Below are positions 9,053 to 17,095 of a stretch of 64,000 nt of DNA, piece after piece (within the stretch, counting starts at the first letter, position 1; every line of letters begins with the position of its first letter). The stretch is from the NCBI GenBank assembly GCA_020631865.1, contig JACKGS010000001.1:302765-366764 (forward strand), written 5' to 3'. This DNA comes from Candidatus Nomurabacteria bacterium. GTDB taxonomy: Bacteria; Patescibacteriota; Saccharimonadia; Saccharimonadales; UBA7683. The notes beneath the pieces are model-generated. The model searched no databases. It was not told the DNA's origin and saw nothing but the letters and a program-made list of their open reading frames with translations. The position numbers were made by a program, and so were the translations under genes.

Positions 9053-10858
9053 TCAATGCTCTTGACTAGCTTTATCTGTTAGTCGCGTTTTAGCATCACG
9101 GTGAAGGCTTGCCGGGATATCAACTTTACCAAATCGCTTTAGGCGTTCTTTACCTTTTTTCTGTTTGGCAAGAACCTTCTTTTTGCGTGACACATCGCCA
9201 CCGTATAAACCTGAGGTTACATCTTTTCTGAAGGCAGAGATGTCCTCACGGGCGATAAACCTGCCTCCAATAGCCGCCTGCAAAGCAACCTTAAAGTTTT
9301 GCCGTGGAATAACTTCTTTTAGTTTGGCGGTAGTTTCTCTGCCAAGGGCTTCTGCCTCAGAGCGATGCGCCATTACAGAAAGTGCGCCTACTATCTCGCC
9401 GGCAACATAAAAATCTACTCGTACCAAGTCTTCAACCCTATAATTACCCAGTTCATAATTAAATGAACCATAACCACTAGTTACACTTTTGAGTTGATCA
9501 TAAAAATCGGTAAGTAAGTTTGCTAATGGCGCCTCGAAGGTCACTAACGCTAACTGGGCATCGACAAAACTTAACCCTTTTTGAATTCCACGCTTACTAG
9601 AAATTAGCTGAATTACAGCCCCGACATAATCTTTCGGCACTACAATTTCTCCGTTAATCCACGGTTCAGCAATAGATTCTATCTTAGCTGGATCGGGCAA
9701 ATCACTGGCAGACTTAATATCTAACTCTTCTTTGCTGGTAAGCACAATGTGATAATCGGTACTTGGGTTTGTAACAATTAGACTTAAGTTATATTCACGC
9801 TCTAAACGCTCTCGAACAATCTCCATATGGAGTAATCCCAAAAATCCTACACGTACACCAAACCCTAAAACAGGAGAATTTTCTGGTTCGTATTGTAAGG
9901 CAGAATCACTGAGTGAAAGTTTTTCTATCGCCTCTTTTAGCTCATTGTAGTATTCGTTACTCTCCGGAAAAATACCGGCATAAACAAAAGGTTTGACCTC
10001 TTTATACCCAGGTAGTGCCTCTTTTGCAGGATTTTGAGAAAGGGTAATTGTATCACCAACCTTTGCCTCACGTGTTGATTTTAGATTGGTTACAATATAA
10101 CCAATTTCACCAGTACTTAGTTTTTGGTCGGCACTCATAGCAGGATTTAGATGCCCAACTTCAAGGGCCAAGCCACGGCTGCCAGTTCCCATCATGGTAA
10201 TTTCTGAAGCCTTTGAGATACTGCCGTCAATCATTCTTACATACAAAATTACACCACGGTAATCGTCGTAATAGCTGTCGAAGATGAGTGCTCGTGACGG
10301 GCTATCAACCACACCTTTCGGTGAATCAACTTTTTCTATAACCGACTCCAAAACTTCTTCAACTCCCTCGCCTGTCTTAGCAGAGATGTGTAATATTTCT
10401 GATGGGTCACAGCCAAGCAGGCTCACTACCTCTGCTGTCACGCGCGGAACATCGGCTGCCGGTAAATCAATTTTATTTAGCACTGGGATAATAGTGAGAT
10501 CCGCTGCCATTGCAAGATACACGTTTGCAAGCGTCTGTGCCTGGATGCCTTGGCTGGCATCAACCACCAAAATAGCGCCCTCACAGGCCTCGAGGCTTCG
10601 CGAGACCTCATAGCTAAAATCTACATGGCCGGGTGTATCAATCAGATTCAGCTGATAACCATTGTGCTGCATTTGAACTGGGGTCAGTTTAATAGTTATA
10701 CCTTTTTCGCGCTCTAAATCCATGCCATCAAGCAGCTGAGATTTCATATCTCGCTTTTGAACAGTTTCGGTAATTTCCAGCAACCTATCGGCAAGCGTTG
10801 ATTTGCCGTGGTCAATATGGGCAATAATACAAAAGTTTCTAATGTGGTCTTGATTCAT
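9053..10858 (-). CDS. lepA: LepA/EF4 elongation factor 4
   Basis: Ribosomal GTPase thought to back-translocate or remodel stalled ribosomes. 601 residues, the typical length. The G domain is clear: AHIDHGKST (G1), DTPGHVDF (G3) and NKIDLP (G4). The EF4-specific C-terminal domain ends with the basic KKKVLAKQKKGKERLKRFG. The next gene in the same direction is 69 nt upstream. Confidence 0.97.
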   Translation of the reverse strand: MNQDHIRNFCIIAHIDHGKSTLADRLLEITETVQKRDMKSQLLDGMDLEREKGITIKLTPVQMQHNGYQLNLIDTPGHVDFSYEVSRSLEACEGAILVVDASQGIQAQTLANVYLAMAADLTIIPVLNKIDLPAADVPRVTAEVVSLLGCDPSEILHISAKTGEGVEEVLESVIEKVDSPKGVVDSPSRALIFDSYYDDYRGVILYVRMIDGSISKASEITMMGTGSRGLALEVGHLNPAMSADQKLSTGEIGYIVTNLKSTREAKVGDTITLSQNPAKEALPGYKEVKPFVYAGIFPESNEYYNELKEAIEKLSLSDSALQYEPENSPVLGFGVRVGFLGLLHMEIVRERLEREYNLSLIVTNPSTDYHIVLTSKEELDIKSASDLPDPAKIESIAEPWINGEIVVPKDYVGAVIQLISSKRGIQKGLSFVDAQLALVTFEAPLANLLTDFYDQLKSVTSGYGSFNYELGNYRVEDLVRVDFYVAGEIVGALSVMAHRSEAEALGRETTAKLKEVIPRQNFKVALQAAIGGRFIAREDISAFRKDVTSGLYGGDVSRKKKVLAKQKKGKERLKRFGKVDIPASLHRDAKTRLTDKASQEH

Positions 10859-10927
10859 TATTTATACATTATAACAGAGGTGGTGTATGCTCAAAACAAA
10901 AACTTTTAAAATGAAGATTTTAGAGCT

Positions 10928-12520
10928 CTATTGAATACGAATTGGCTTGAATATGATCGTACGAATTTTAGCGATAATTGGCTCGACTTCCTCCAATTGA
11001 AAGAGCCACGAAATAATTATATATACAAGCATAACAACTAGGCCCAGGATTCCCAGTTTTGGAATAATTGCAAAAAAGCCCCTATCATACGCGCCGAGCT
11101 CAAAAAACTCTCTTCTAAGCAGCCATGTCACCCAGAAGGTTATGCCAAATGCTGAAAGCATCCTCCAGAGTGCACCAAAGAAAACCCTGTCCAGCATGCC
11201 TGGAAATCGTTTAATCATAATTATTGTTAAAACAACAACCTCCACAAAAGCTACAATAACTTGGGCCAACGGAAGGCCGAGAACGCCGTGTGCATTCGGA
11301 TTGGCTAGAATTACCGCTAATACAATATTTAAAGTTATAGCAAATAATGAAACATAAAGTGGTGTTTTTATATCTTGTTGAGCATAAAATCCACGAGACA
11401 AAACATGATATATTGCCCTAAAACAAATTGCCCACGCAAATATACCTAAAATTGCAGCAATCTCACTATCACCACTACCCACCAAGATACGCACAAGATA
11501 TCCTCGCATCAAGAAAGTGACAGTGATTGCCGGCAAGGCTAGCCAAATAACCAGTCTTAATAATCCTAGTAATTCTTTAGTAAAAAGATCAGGCCTATTC
11601 TGTGCCAACCTTTTGGTCATTTGAGGAAAAGCCGCTGTCGAGAGTGCGACTCCAATTAAAGTAATCGGAACGTTATGTAATATATACCCGTAACTGTATG
11701 CACCTATGGCGCCAACAGAGATCCGGGAGGCTAAATTAATCTCGACCATATTCTGAAAGTAATCAATACCTTGATCTAAAGACCTAACCGGCAACATCTT
11801 CAATACTTGCCTGAACCCTTTATTCTTCCAGTTTATGAATGAACTATAATTAAACCCGAGCCCCACTAACCCAACTGCGCTAACCAGCAACTGCACAATT
11901 GAACCGATAACGACACCGATTGCCACGCCCATTATTCCAAATCGAGGAGCCAAGAATACGATTCCAAAAATGATACTTAAATTATAGAAAGATGGCGCAA
12001 GGCTGACAAAAAAGAACCTTCCAACCGCTTGCTGCATAGAGGCAAATACCGAACTAATAGAAAACAAAAGTGGATTAACAGCTATTATCCGCATCATTGA
12101 GACGGCCAAAAAAGTAGTATGCTCATCTAATCCAGGAGCAACTAAATATTTAACTAAAAATGGCGCAAAAATAATAATTAATACGCTTACAAAAAATGTA
12201 ATTATTGCAAAAAGATTCATCAAGCTAGAGCTGAGTTCCCAGGCTGATTTTTTATTACCATTCAGATATCTTTGGTTGAAAACTGGTATAAATGTAACTG
12301 CTAACGCTCCGGAGATGAGAATAAAAAACATAAAATCTGGCACTGTAAATGCAACTTTATATGCAGCAACTTCGGCGCTCTTAGCACCGAATCCACCTGC
12401 CAGAAATCGCTCACGTAGTAAACCGAGAACTTGAGCAACCATACTTGAGCCCGCCAAAAGAGTAGCCGCCCACCCAAAACTGACTTTTTGATTTGCTCGA
12501 ACTAGAAACTTTTTTACCAT
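10928..12520 (-). CDS. murJ: MurJ lipid II flippase (MviN family)
   Basis: Moves lipid II across the membrane for peptidoglycan synthesis. 530 residues with about 14 hydrophobic segments. N-terminal features include GSSMVAQVLGLLRERFLA, the conserved MurJ Arg-rich first loop, and AYKVAFTVPDFMFF. It fits with murC, the L,D-transpeptidase and the lysins elsewhere in the window, showing that the cell builds a wall. Confidence 0.93.
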   Translation of the reverse strand: MVKKFLVRANQKVSFGWAATLLAGSSMVAQVLGLLRERFLAGGFGAKSAEVAAYKVAFTVPDFMFFILISGALAVTFIPVFNQRYLNGNKKSAWELSSSLMNLFAIITFFVSVLIIIFAPFLVKYLVAPGLDEHTTFLAVSMMRIIAVNPLLFSISSVFASMQQAVGRFFFVSLAPSFYNLSIIFGIVFLAPRFGIMGVAIGVVIGSIVQLLVSAVGLVGLGFNYSSFINWKNKGFRQVLKMLPVRSLDQGIDYFQNMVEINLASRISVGAIGAYSYGYILHNVPITLIGVALSTAAFPQMTKRLAQNRPDLFTKELLGLLRLVIWLALPAITVTFLMRGYLVRILVGSGDSEIAAILGIFAWAICFRAIYHVLSRGFYAQQDIKTPLYVSLFAITLNIVLAVILANPNAHGVLGLPLAQVIVAFVEVVVLTIIMIKRFPGMLDRVFFGALWRMLSAFGITFWVTWLLRREFFELGAYDRGFFAIIPKLGILGLVVMLVYIIISWLFQLEEVEPIIAKIRTIIFKPIRIQ

Positions 12521-12727
12521 ACATCAAGTAGTATAGAGCATTTTAGACTATTATAGCCATCTTAAAACCAAATGTTACTTTTTGACCACGCACATATTGT
12601 CAAAAACCATACTTCCTCATTCACGATATATACAGATATGTGTCGCTCAAAAATTGAGCTTTTATTTTGTTTGTATATCACCCAAAACTTCATTATTTTT
12701 TGGCGTGGCTATACGTTAGTCTGATTT

Positions 12728-14617
12728 CTATTTGAGGATTAAATCTGGTGATACCTTGGCGTCTTTTAGTGCCTTCCGCGCCTCGGCTTCGTCAAGAGTC
12801 TCCTTTTCTAGAAGCTCGTCTTTAATTTTTTCTAGCGCAGGAAGATTTGATTTAATAATTTTCTCAGCTCTGGCGGTAGCCTCTTGAATTAATTCTTCGA
12901 CTTCTTTATCAATCAACTCGGCAGTTTTTTCTGAATACGGCTTAGAATGGACCATTCTATCCAGCATCATACCACCCTCATCTTCATGGAAAACTTGATC
13001 ACGTAGTTTCTTTCCCATGCCTTGTTCTATAACCATCTCTCTGGCCAGTTGAGTTGCTTTTTGCAGATCACTGCCTGCGCCTGTTGTAACCCAGTCACTA
13101 CCGTAAATAACTTTTTCAGCTACACGTCCGCCAACAATCCTAACTAAGACATCTTTATATTCGTTAATAGAATGATAACTTTTATCTTCTTCATCTAAAA
13201 ACCAGGTTACGCCACCGGTTCCGCCCCTAGGGATAATAGTTACCTTATGCAGACCGCCTGAATTTGGTAGTACGTGGCCAGTTAGGGCGTGTCCACCCTC
13301 GTGATAGGCTGTCATTTCGCGATCTTTTTCTGACATTGCCTTGTTTTTGCGCTCAGGCCCAATCGCCACTCTTTCAAATGCTTCAACAATATCAGAATTA
13401 TGAATCACTTTTCTATTAGAACGTGCGGCAATAATGGCCGATTCATTTGCAAGATTCGCAAGATCAGCTCCGGCCATTCCAGTTGTCTTCTTAGACAAGG
13501 CAGTTAAATCAACTGATTTATCCAACGGCTTATTTTTAAAATGTACCCCTAAAATTGCTTCTCTGTCTTTTCTTTCTGGAAGAGGGATGTTGACTCTACG
13601 GTCAAAGCGACCAGGTCGAAGCAGTGCTGGGTCCAGGACGTCTGCACGGTTTGTGGCGGCTAGCACAATCACGTTTACACCACTCTCGAAACCATCCATC
13701 TCAACAAGAATTTGGTTTAGAGTTTGTTCGCGCTCATCATGACCACCGCCCATACCAGAACCACGCCGGCGACCGACAGCATCAATTTCATCTATAAAGA
13801 TGATGCATGGAGCATTCTTCTTGGCCTTGGCAAACAAATCACGCACCCTAGATGCACCAACACCAACAAACATCTCTACAAACTCCGACCCCGAGATGCT
13901 GAAGAACGGCACACCAGCTTCACCTGCCACGGCCTTAGCCATCAAAGTCTTACCCGTACCGGGCGAACCAACCAGCAACACCCCTTTAGGGATCTTGGCG
14001 CCTACGGCCTCAAACTTCTTTGGAAACTTCAAAAACTCTACGACTTCTTGCAGGTCTTGTTTAGCCTCCTCGTTACCAGCCACATCTTTAAAGACAACTT
14101 TCGCTTTATCCGAACCAGCAATTCTTGCTTTACTTTTTCCGAAGCTTAATGCTTGATTATTCTGGCCCTGAGCCTGTCGCATCATCAAGAAAAAGAATCC
14201 TAGAACAAGCAGTGCAGGAACAAAAATTGATGCCCAAAAACCTAAGGTATCACCAGTTGTAGATGGCGCCTTTGTTTCATATTTTACTTTGCTAATATCG
14301 ATCTTCTGATCATCTCTAAGCTCAGAACTAGGCCTAGTGACAACGAATTTCTTACCTAAATCTTGCCCGTCACGCGAAAGTGATTCTTTCAAAGTTACCT
14401 TTAGCTCACCACCAACTTCCGTAATACTTTCCACTTTGCCTGAATTTACTTTAGAATTTAACTCTGAATAACTAAGTTGGTCTTTTTTAAATTCCGCTCC
14501 ACTCAAAGTTGATGTTGCCCAAATAAAAGCAACTATTAAACCAATGAATATGACAAAGCCAATCGTCTTCATAGTATTTTTATTCGGCATTGAATTTTTT
14601 GGCTTACTTGGGTTCAC
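12728..14617 (-). CDS. ftsH: FtsH ATP-dependent zinc metalloprotease
   Basis: Membrane AAA+ protease that degrades damaged membrane proteins and short-lived regulators. 629 residues: two N-terminal membrane helices (about 16-34 and 130-145), Walker A GSPGTGKT, Walker B IIFIDEIDAVGRRRG, second region of homology RPGRFDR, and zinc site HEGGH. The start is GTG at 14617, with GGAG 5 nt before it. tilS lies 38 bp upstream in the same direction. Confidence 0.97.
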   Translation of the reverse strand: MNPSKPKNSMPNKNTMKTIGFVIFIGLIVAFIWATSTLSGAEFKKDQLSYSELNSKVNSGKVESITEVGGELKVTLKESLSRDGQDLGKKFVVTRPSSELRDDQKIDISKVKYETKAPSTTGDTLGFWASIFVPALLVLGFFFLMMRQAQGQNNQALSFGKSKARIAGSDKAKVVFKDVAGNEEAKQDLQEVVEFLKFPKKFEAVGAKIPKGVLLVGSPGTGKTLMAKAVAGEAGVPFFSISGSEFVEMFVGVGASRVRDLFAKAKKNAPCIIFIDEIDAVGRRRGSGMGGGHDEREQTLNQILVEMDGFESGVNVIVLAATNRADVLDPALLRPGRFDRRVNIPLPERKDREAILGVHFKNKPLDKSVDLTALSKKTTGMAGADLANLANESAIIAARSNRKVIHNSDIVEAFERVAIGPERKNKAMSEKDREMTAYHEGGHALTGHVLPNSGGLHKVTIIPRGGTGGVTWFLDEEDKSYHSINEYKDVLVRIVGGRVAEKVIYGSDWVTTGAGSDLQKATQLAREMVIEQGMGKKLRDQVFHEDEGGMMLDRMVHSKPYSEKTAELIDKEVEELIQEATARAEKIIKSNLPALEKIKDELLEKETLDEAEARKALKDAKVSPDLILK

Positions 14618-14655
14618 GAATTCTCCTTTTTATACTAGGTTACTTTAACATAAAT

Positions 14656-15588
14656 TCAAGCCTTTTTGAACTGTACACTTCTGAGTTGAGAATACAGACT
14701 CAGATTTTCACTAATTTCAAGTTGCTTGCCCGGTAAAGCCGTCTTTATAAAGTGAAGAGCGCGAGTTATCTGTAAACTAGAAGGATGCCAATCAGGATCA
14801 AGCTGAACTAATTGTTGGTAAATTACCTCTTTAGCGACGCTATCTGGCCACATTATAAAATTGTAACGATCTAGCCGTGAATTAGTGGAAATATTTTGCA
14901 ATTCCGTCGCAATTTTAAGCTTAAGTTCTGCTGTAGTTTTAATGATATCTCGAAGCTTATTTTGTGCATCCGGATTTATATTTGTCATAGTCGGCAGTAA
15001 TTTGCATCGTACGTAATTACGCAAATATTTTATATCAGCATTAGTGCTATCTTCTTTCCATTTAAGATTATTTTCATCAGCATAATCCAGGATGGCTTGT
15101 TTTGTAATATTAAGAAACGGGCGAAACAATTTACAATCATCTTGCTCCAAGTAGTACGATTTTAGTTTTGAGACATCCTGTAAAGAAGCCAGTCCGCGCC
15201 AGCCTGTTCCACGAATCAAATTAATGATTGCCGTTTCAAGTTGATCATCTTGATGATGTGCGGTGATGATTCCGGCTGCCATATATTTTTTGCAACATTT
15301 TCGCAAAAAATTATATCTAACCTCTCGAGCTTTAGCCTCACTAGTCTCACTGCCTAAATTTGCTCGTCCAAGCTCAAACACTAAACCATATTCTCCGGCT
15401 AACACCTTAACAAAGTCAGCATCCCCACCCGACTCTTCCCGAATACCATGATCAAAATGAGCAACAATAAATTGATTACCAGTGGTTAGTAACTGGTGGT
15501 TTGGCAATCTATTATTAATAAGCATATTTAATAGAACTACGGAGTCAACTCCACCACTTACAGCTACTATGTAAATATGTTGCTTCAT
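14656..15588 (-). CDS. tilS: TilS, tRNA(Ile)-lysidine synthetase
   Basis: Converts C34 of the CAU anticodon of tRNA-Ile2 to lysidine so that it reads AUA. 310 residues with the PP-loop VSGGVDSVV and HFDHGIREESGGD, plus AHHQDDQLET, which are TilS hallmarks. The C-terminal domain is shorter than in E. coli. The candidate substrate tRNA is at 29310. ftsH starts 38 bp downstream, suggesting one transcript. Confidence 0.93.
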   Translation of the reverse strand: MKQHIYIVAVSGGVDSVVLLNMLINNRLPNHQLLTTGNQFIVAHFDHGIREESGGDADFVKVLAGEYGLVFELGRANLGSETSEAKAREVRYNFLRKCCKKYMAAGIITAHHQDDQLETAIINLIRGTGWRGLASLQDVSKLKSYYLEQDDCKLFRPFLNITKQAILDYADENNLKWKEDSTNADIKYLRNYVRCKLLPTMTNINPDAQNKLRDIIKTTAELKLKIATELQNISTNSRLDRYNFIMWPDSVAKEVIYQQLVQLDPDWHPSSLQITRALHFIKTALPGKQLEISENLSLYSQLRSVQFKKA

Positions 15589-15613
15589 TATGAACCCTAC
15601 ATTAACCTGAATA

Positions 15614-16411
15614 CTATATTATTCCAAGTGATCTTTTACCATGCGCACCGATATGCACAACAGAAAGCCTATTATTCCAAAATCCTACAGCATTTGCTGG
15701 CACAAGCCTAGGAATTGGCATTCCATCACTTATTTTAGTCTCCTCATCAAGAATAGTTGCCTCACCTCTTTTGAAATCAAGCGGTAATTCACTATTTATG
15801 ATTCTTGAAAGTTGAGCTGATAAATATGTAGCTACTTTTGTAAAATGGGGCGTTTGTAACTTTAGTTGTTCAGAATCATCTTCAGAAATAAAACCTAGAG
15901 ACCACCCCCTTGCAACATCAACATCATCTGGAACACAATTTACATACTTAGTTATCATAAGTACATTCGAACGATTAAGCAGGCTGCTATAAAGCTCTCT
16001 CCAAGATTCACTGTCACTTACCGCTGGAGACAATACCAATTCTGTTTTTGAAGCCAAATTTAATACCTCTGGTTCAGTAATTTGCACCGCAAGCACCTCG
16101 CTCACAGATGGTGGTTTTTGCTGAGTGTAATGAAATAACGGCTGTGATCTATATAATGCTTGTTCAACTATGTTTTTATTGAGGAAAAAAATAGAGTCAT
16201 TGACTCTGTTGGCTTTTGAATCTAGTAGGTTACTCATACTAGGATTTAATGATATCACAAAATACCAGAAATCAAAACGCCCACGGCTTACCATGAGCGA
16301 ATGAAATGAATCGAATGGTACGGTAGCAGCGACTAAAATAGCGCTTCGCCTCTTCACTTCATCATACTCGAATGAACTTTCTGCGTATAATTCCGCTTTA
16401 CAACTAAACAT
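15614..16411 (-). CDS. hypothetical protein, 265 aa
   Basis: A soluble protein of unknown family, starting MFSCKAELYAESSFEYDEV. It has no signal peptide, membrane segment or motif I can name. It ends 25 bp before tilS. Its first 30 codons lie inside an imperfect direct repeat (16321-16440) whose second copy and a tRNA 3' end lie just upstream, so the N-terminus may have been altered by recombination. Confidence 0.6.
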   Translation of the reverse strand: MFSCKAELYAESSFEYDEVKRRSAILVAATVPFDSFHSLMVSRGRFDFWYFVISLNPSMSNLLDSKANRVNDSIFFLNKNIVEQALYRSQPLFHYTQQKPPSVSEVLAVQITEPEVLNLASKTELVLSPAVSDSESWRELYSSLLNRSNVLMITKYVNCVPDDVDVARGWSLGFISEDDSEQLKLQTPHFTKVATYLSAQLSRIINSELPLDFKRGEATILDEETKISDGMPIPRLVPANAVGFWNNRLSVVHIGAHGKRSLGII

Positions 16412-16440
16412 TCACTTTGCTCACTTGGCCACTGATTCAA
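16321..16440. repeat. imperfect direct repeat, copy 1 (tRNA 3'-end-like)
   Basis: About 120 bp, aligning with 16490-16607. It starts with GGTAGCAGCGACTAAAATAGCGCTTCGC in outline and ends in CACTGATTCAA. The start matches the 3' end of the tRNA-Met gene with a few changes. It overlaps the start of the 265-residue gene. Confidence 0.6.
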
Positions 16441-16459
16441 CACCAATCAGTAACCATGC

Positions 16460-16480
16460 AAAAACCCGACAATTGTCGGG
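16460..16480 (-). terminator. rho-independent terminator
   Basis: Perfect palindrome CCCGACAATTGTCGGG at 16465-16480, followed on the minus strand by TTTTTG. It ends transcripts entering from the tRNA/repeat side before the 265-residue gene. Confidence 0.75.
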
Positions 16481-16489
16481 TGTTCACAT

Positions 16490-16607
16490 GGTAGCAGCGA
16501 CTGGAATAGCGCTTCGCTTCTCCGTTTCACCATGCTCGAAGTAAACTTCTGCGCGTGCTTCCACTACACGACCATCCGTTCGCTTTGCTCACTCGCCACT
16601 GGTTCAA
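16490..16607. repeat. imperfect direct repeat, copy 2 (tRNA 3'-end fragment)
   Basis: From 16489 the first 19 bases are identical to the last 19 bases of the tRNA-Met gene, including its CCA (TGGTAGCAGCGACTGGAAT on the plus strand). The body resembles copy 1, and the end carries CACTGGTTCAA, the T-arm sequence in the opposite orientation. This could be a trace of integration or recombination at the tRNA 3' end. Confidence 0.6.
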
Positions 16608-16629
16608 TTTCTAGTTCATTATTACCAAG

Positions 16630-16653
16630 AAAAAATGACCACTTTCGTGATCA
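16630..16653 (-). terminator. terminator of tRNA-Met
   Basis: On the minus strand, stem TGATCAC / GTGGTCA with loop GAAA, followed by six T. It lies 9 nt after the CCA end of the tRNA. Confidence 0.85.
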
Positions 16654-16661
16654 ACTTTTCT

Positions 16662-16738
16662 TGGTAGCAGCGACTGGAATTGAACCAGTGACCTTAGGCT
16701 TATGAGTCCTACGCTCTAACCAACTGAGCTACGCTGCC
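16662..16738 (-). tRNA. tRNA-Met (CAU), elongator type
   Basis: 77 nt with encoded CCA. Acceptor GGCAGCG pairs with CGCTGCT, including a G-U at 1-72; D arm GCTC/GAGC; anticodon loop CTCATAA; T arm ACTGGTTCAATTCCAGT. The paired 1-72 position rules out the initiator. The overall sequence resembles elongator Met rather than Ile2. Confidence 0.9.
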
Positions 16739-16787
16739 AAAACGACGCAGATAAGCCCGCGCCGAATTATATTAAGATGTGCTCTTA

Positions 16788-16826
16788 ACAAAAAGATCGC
16801 ATAATGATTACTCAAAATGCGATCTT
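16788..16826 (-). terminator. terminator of the 44-residue gene
   Basis: Perfect stem AAGATCGCAT / ATGCGATCTT with a 14-nt loop; on the minus strand it ends in TTTTTG. It lies 38 bp after the small gene's stop and separates it from the tRNA. Confidence 0.75.
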
Positions 16827-16863
16827 ATAGTAACAGATTTTTATCTGTTATGCTAGGTCTTGC

Positions 16864-16998
16864 CTAACAAAACGGACACTCATCGCCGTCAGATGCTAGT
16901 TGTTTTTGCTTAACAGCATCAAGCACACTTTTATCATCTTTCTTGACGGGCTTGTCACTTGCAATGTATTTAACATTGATTTTTTTGGGCTTTGTCAT
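16864..16998 (-). CDS. small protein ending in CPFC, 44 aa
   Basis: MTKPKKINVKYIASDKP... ends in SDGDECPFC. An AGGAG about 9 nt upstream and a strong terminator downstream support a real gene. The C-terminal CPFC is a CxxC motif, as in glutaredoxins, but without a thioredoxin fold. It could bind metal or serve as a thiol carrier. It is basic at the N-terminus and acidic at the C-terminus. Function unknown. Confidence 0.65.
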   Translation of the reverse strand: MTKPKKINVKYIASDKPVKKDDKSVLDAVKQKQLASDGDECPFC

Positions 16999-17095
16999 TT
17001 GACTTCTGCTCCTTTATTTTTTTGTTTTTGTTGTTTATTTTTATAACAACTATTACATATTAGCATAAGCTTTATATTTTGTCAAGTATCTGTTT

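Noticed and set aside
12640..12680. GCTCAA/TTGAGC hairpin followed by T-rich sequence on the plus strand between ftsH and murJ
   Set aside because: No plus-strand gene precedes it and the short stem fits AT-rich chance.
13724..14149. Long plus-strand frames opposite ftsH
   Set aside because: Antisense shadows of a strongly conserved gene; the same applies to long frames opposite lepA, the P-type ATPase and aspS.
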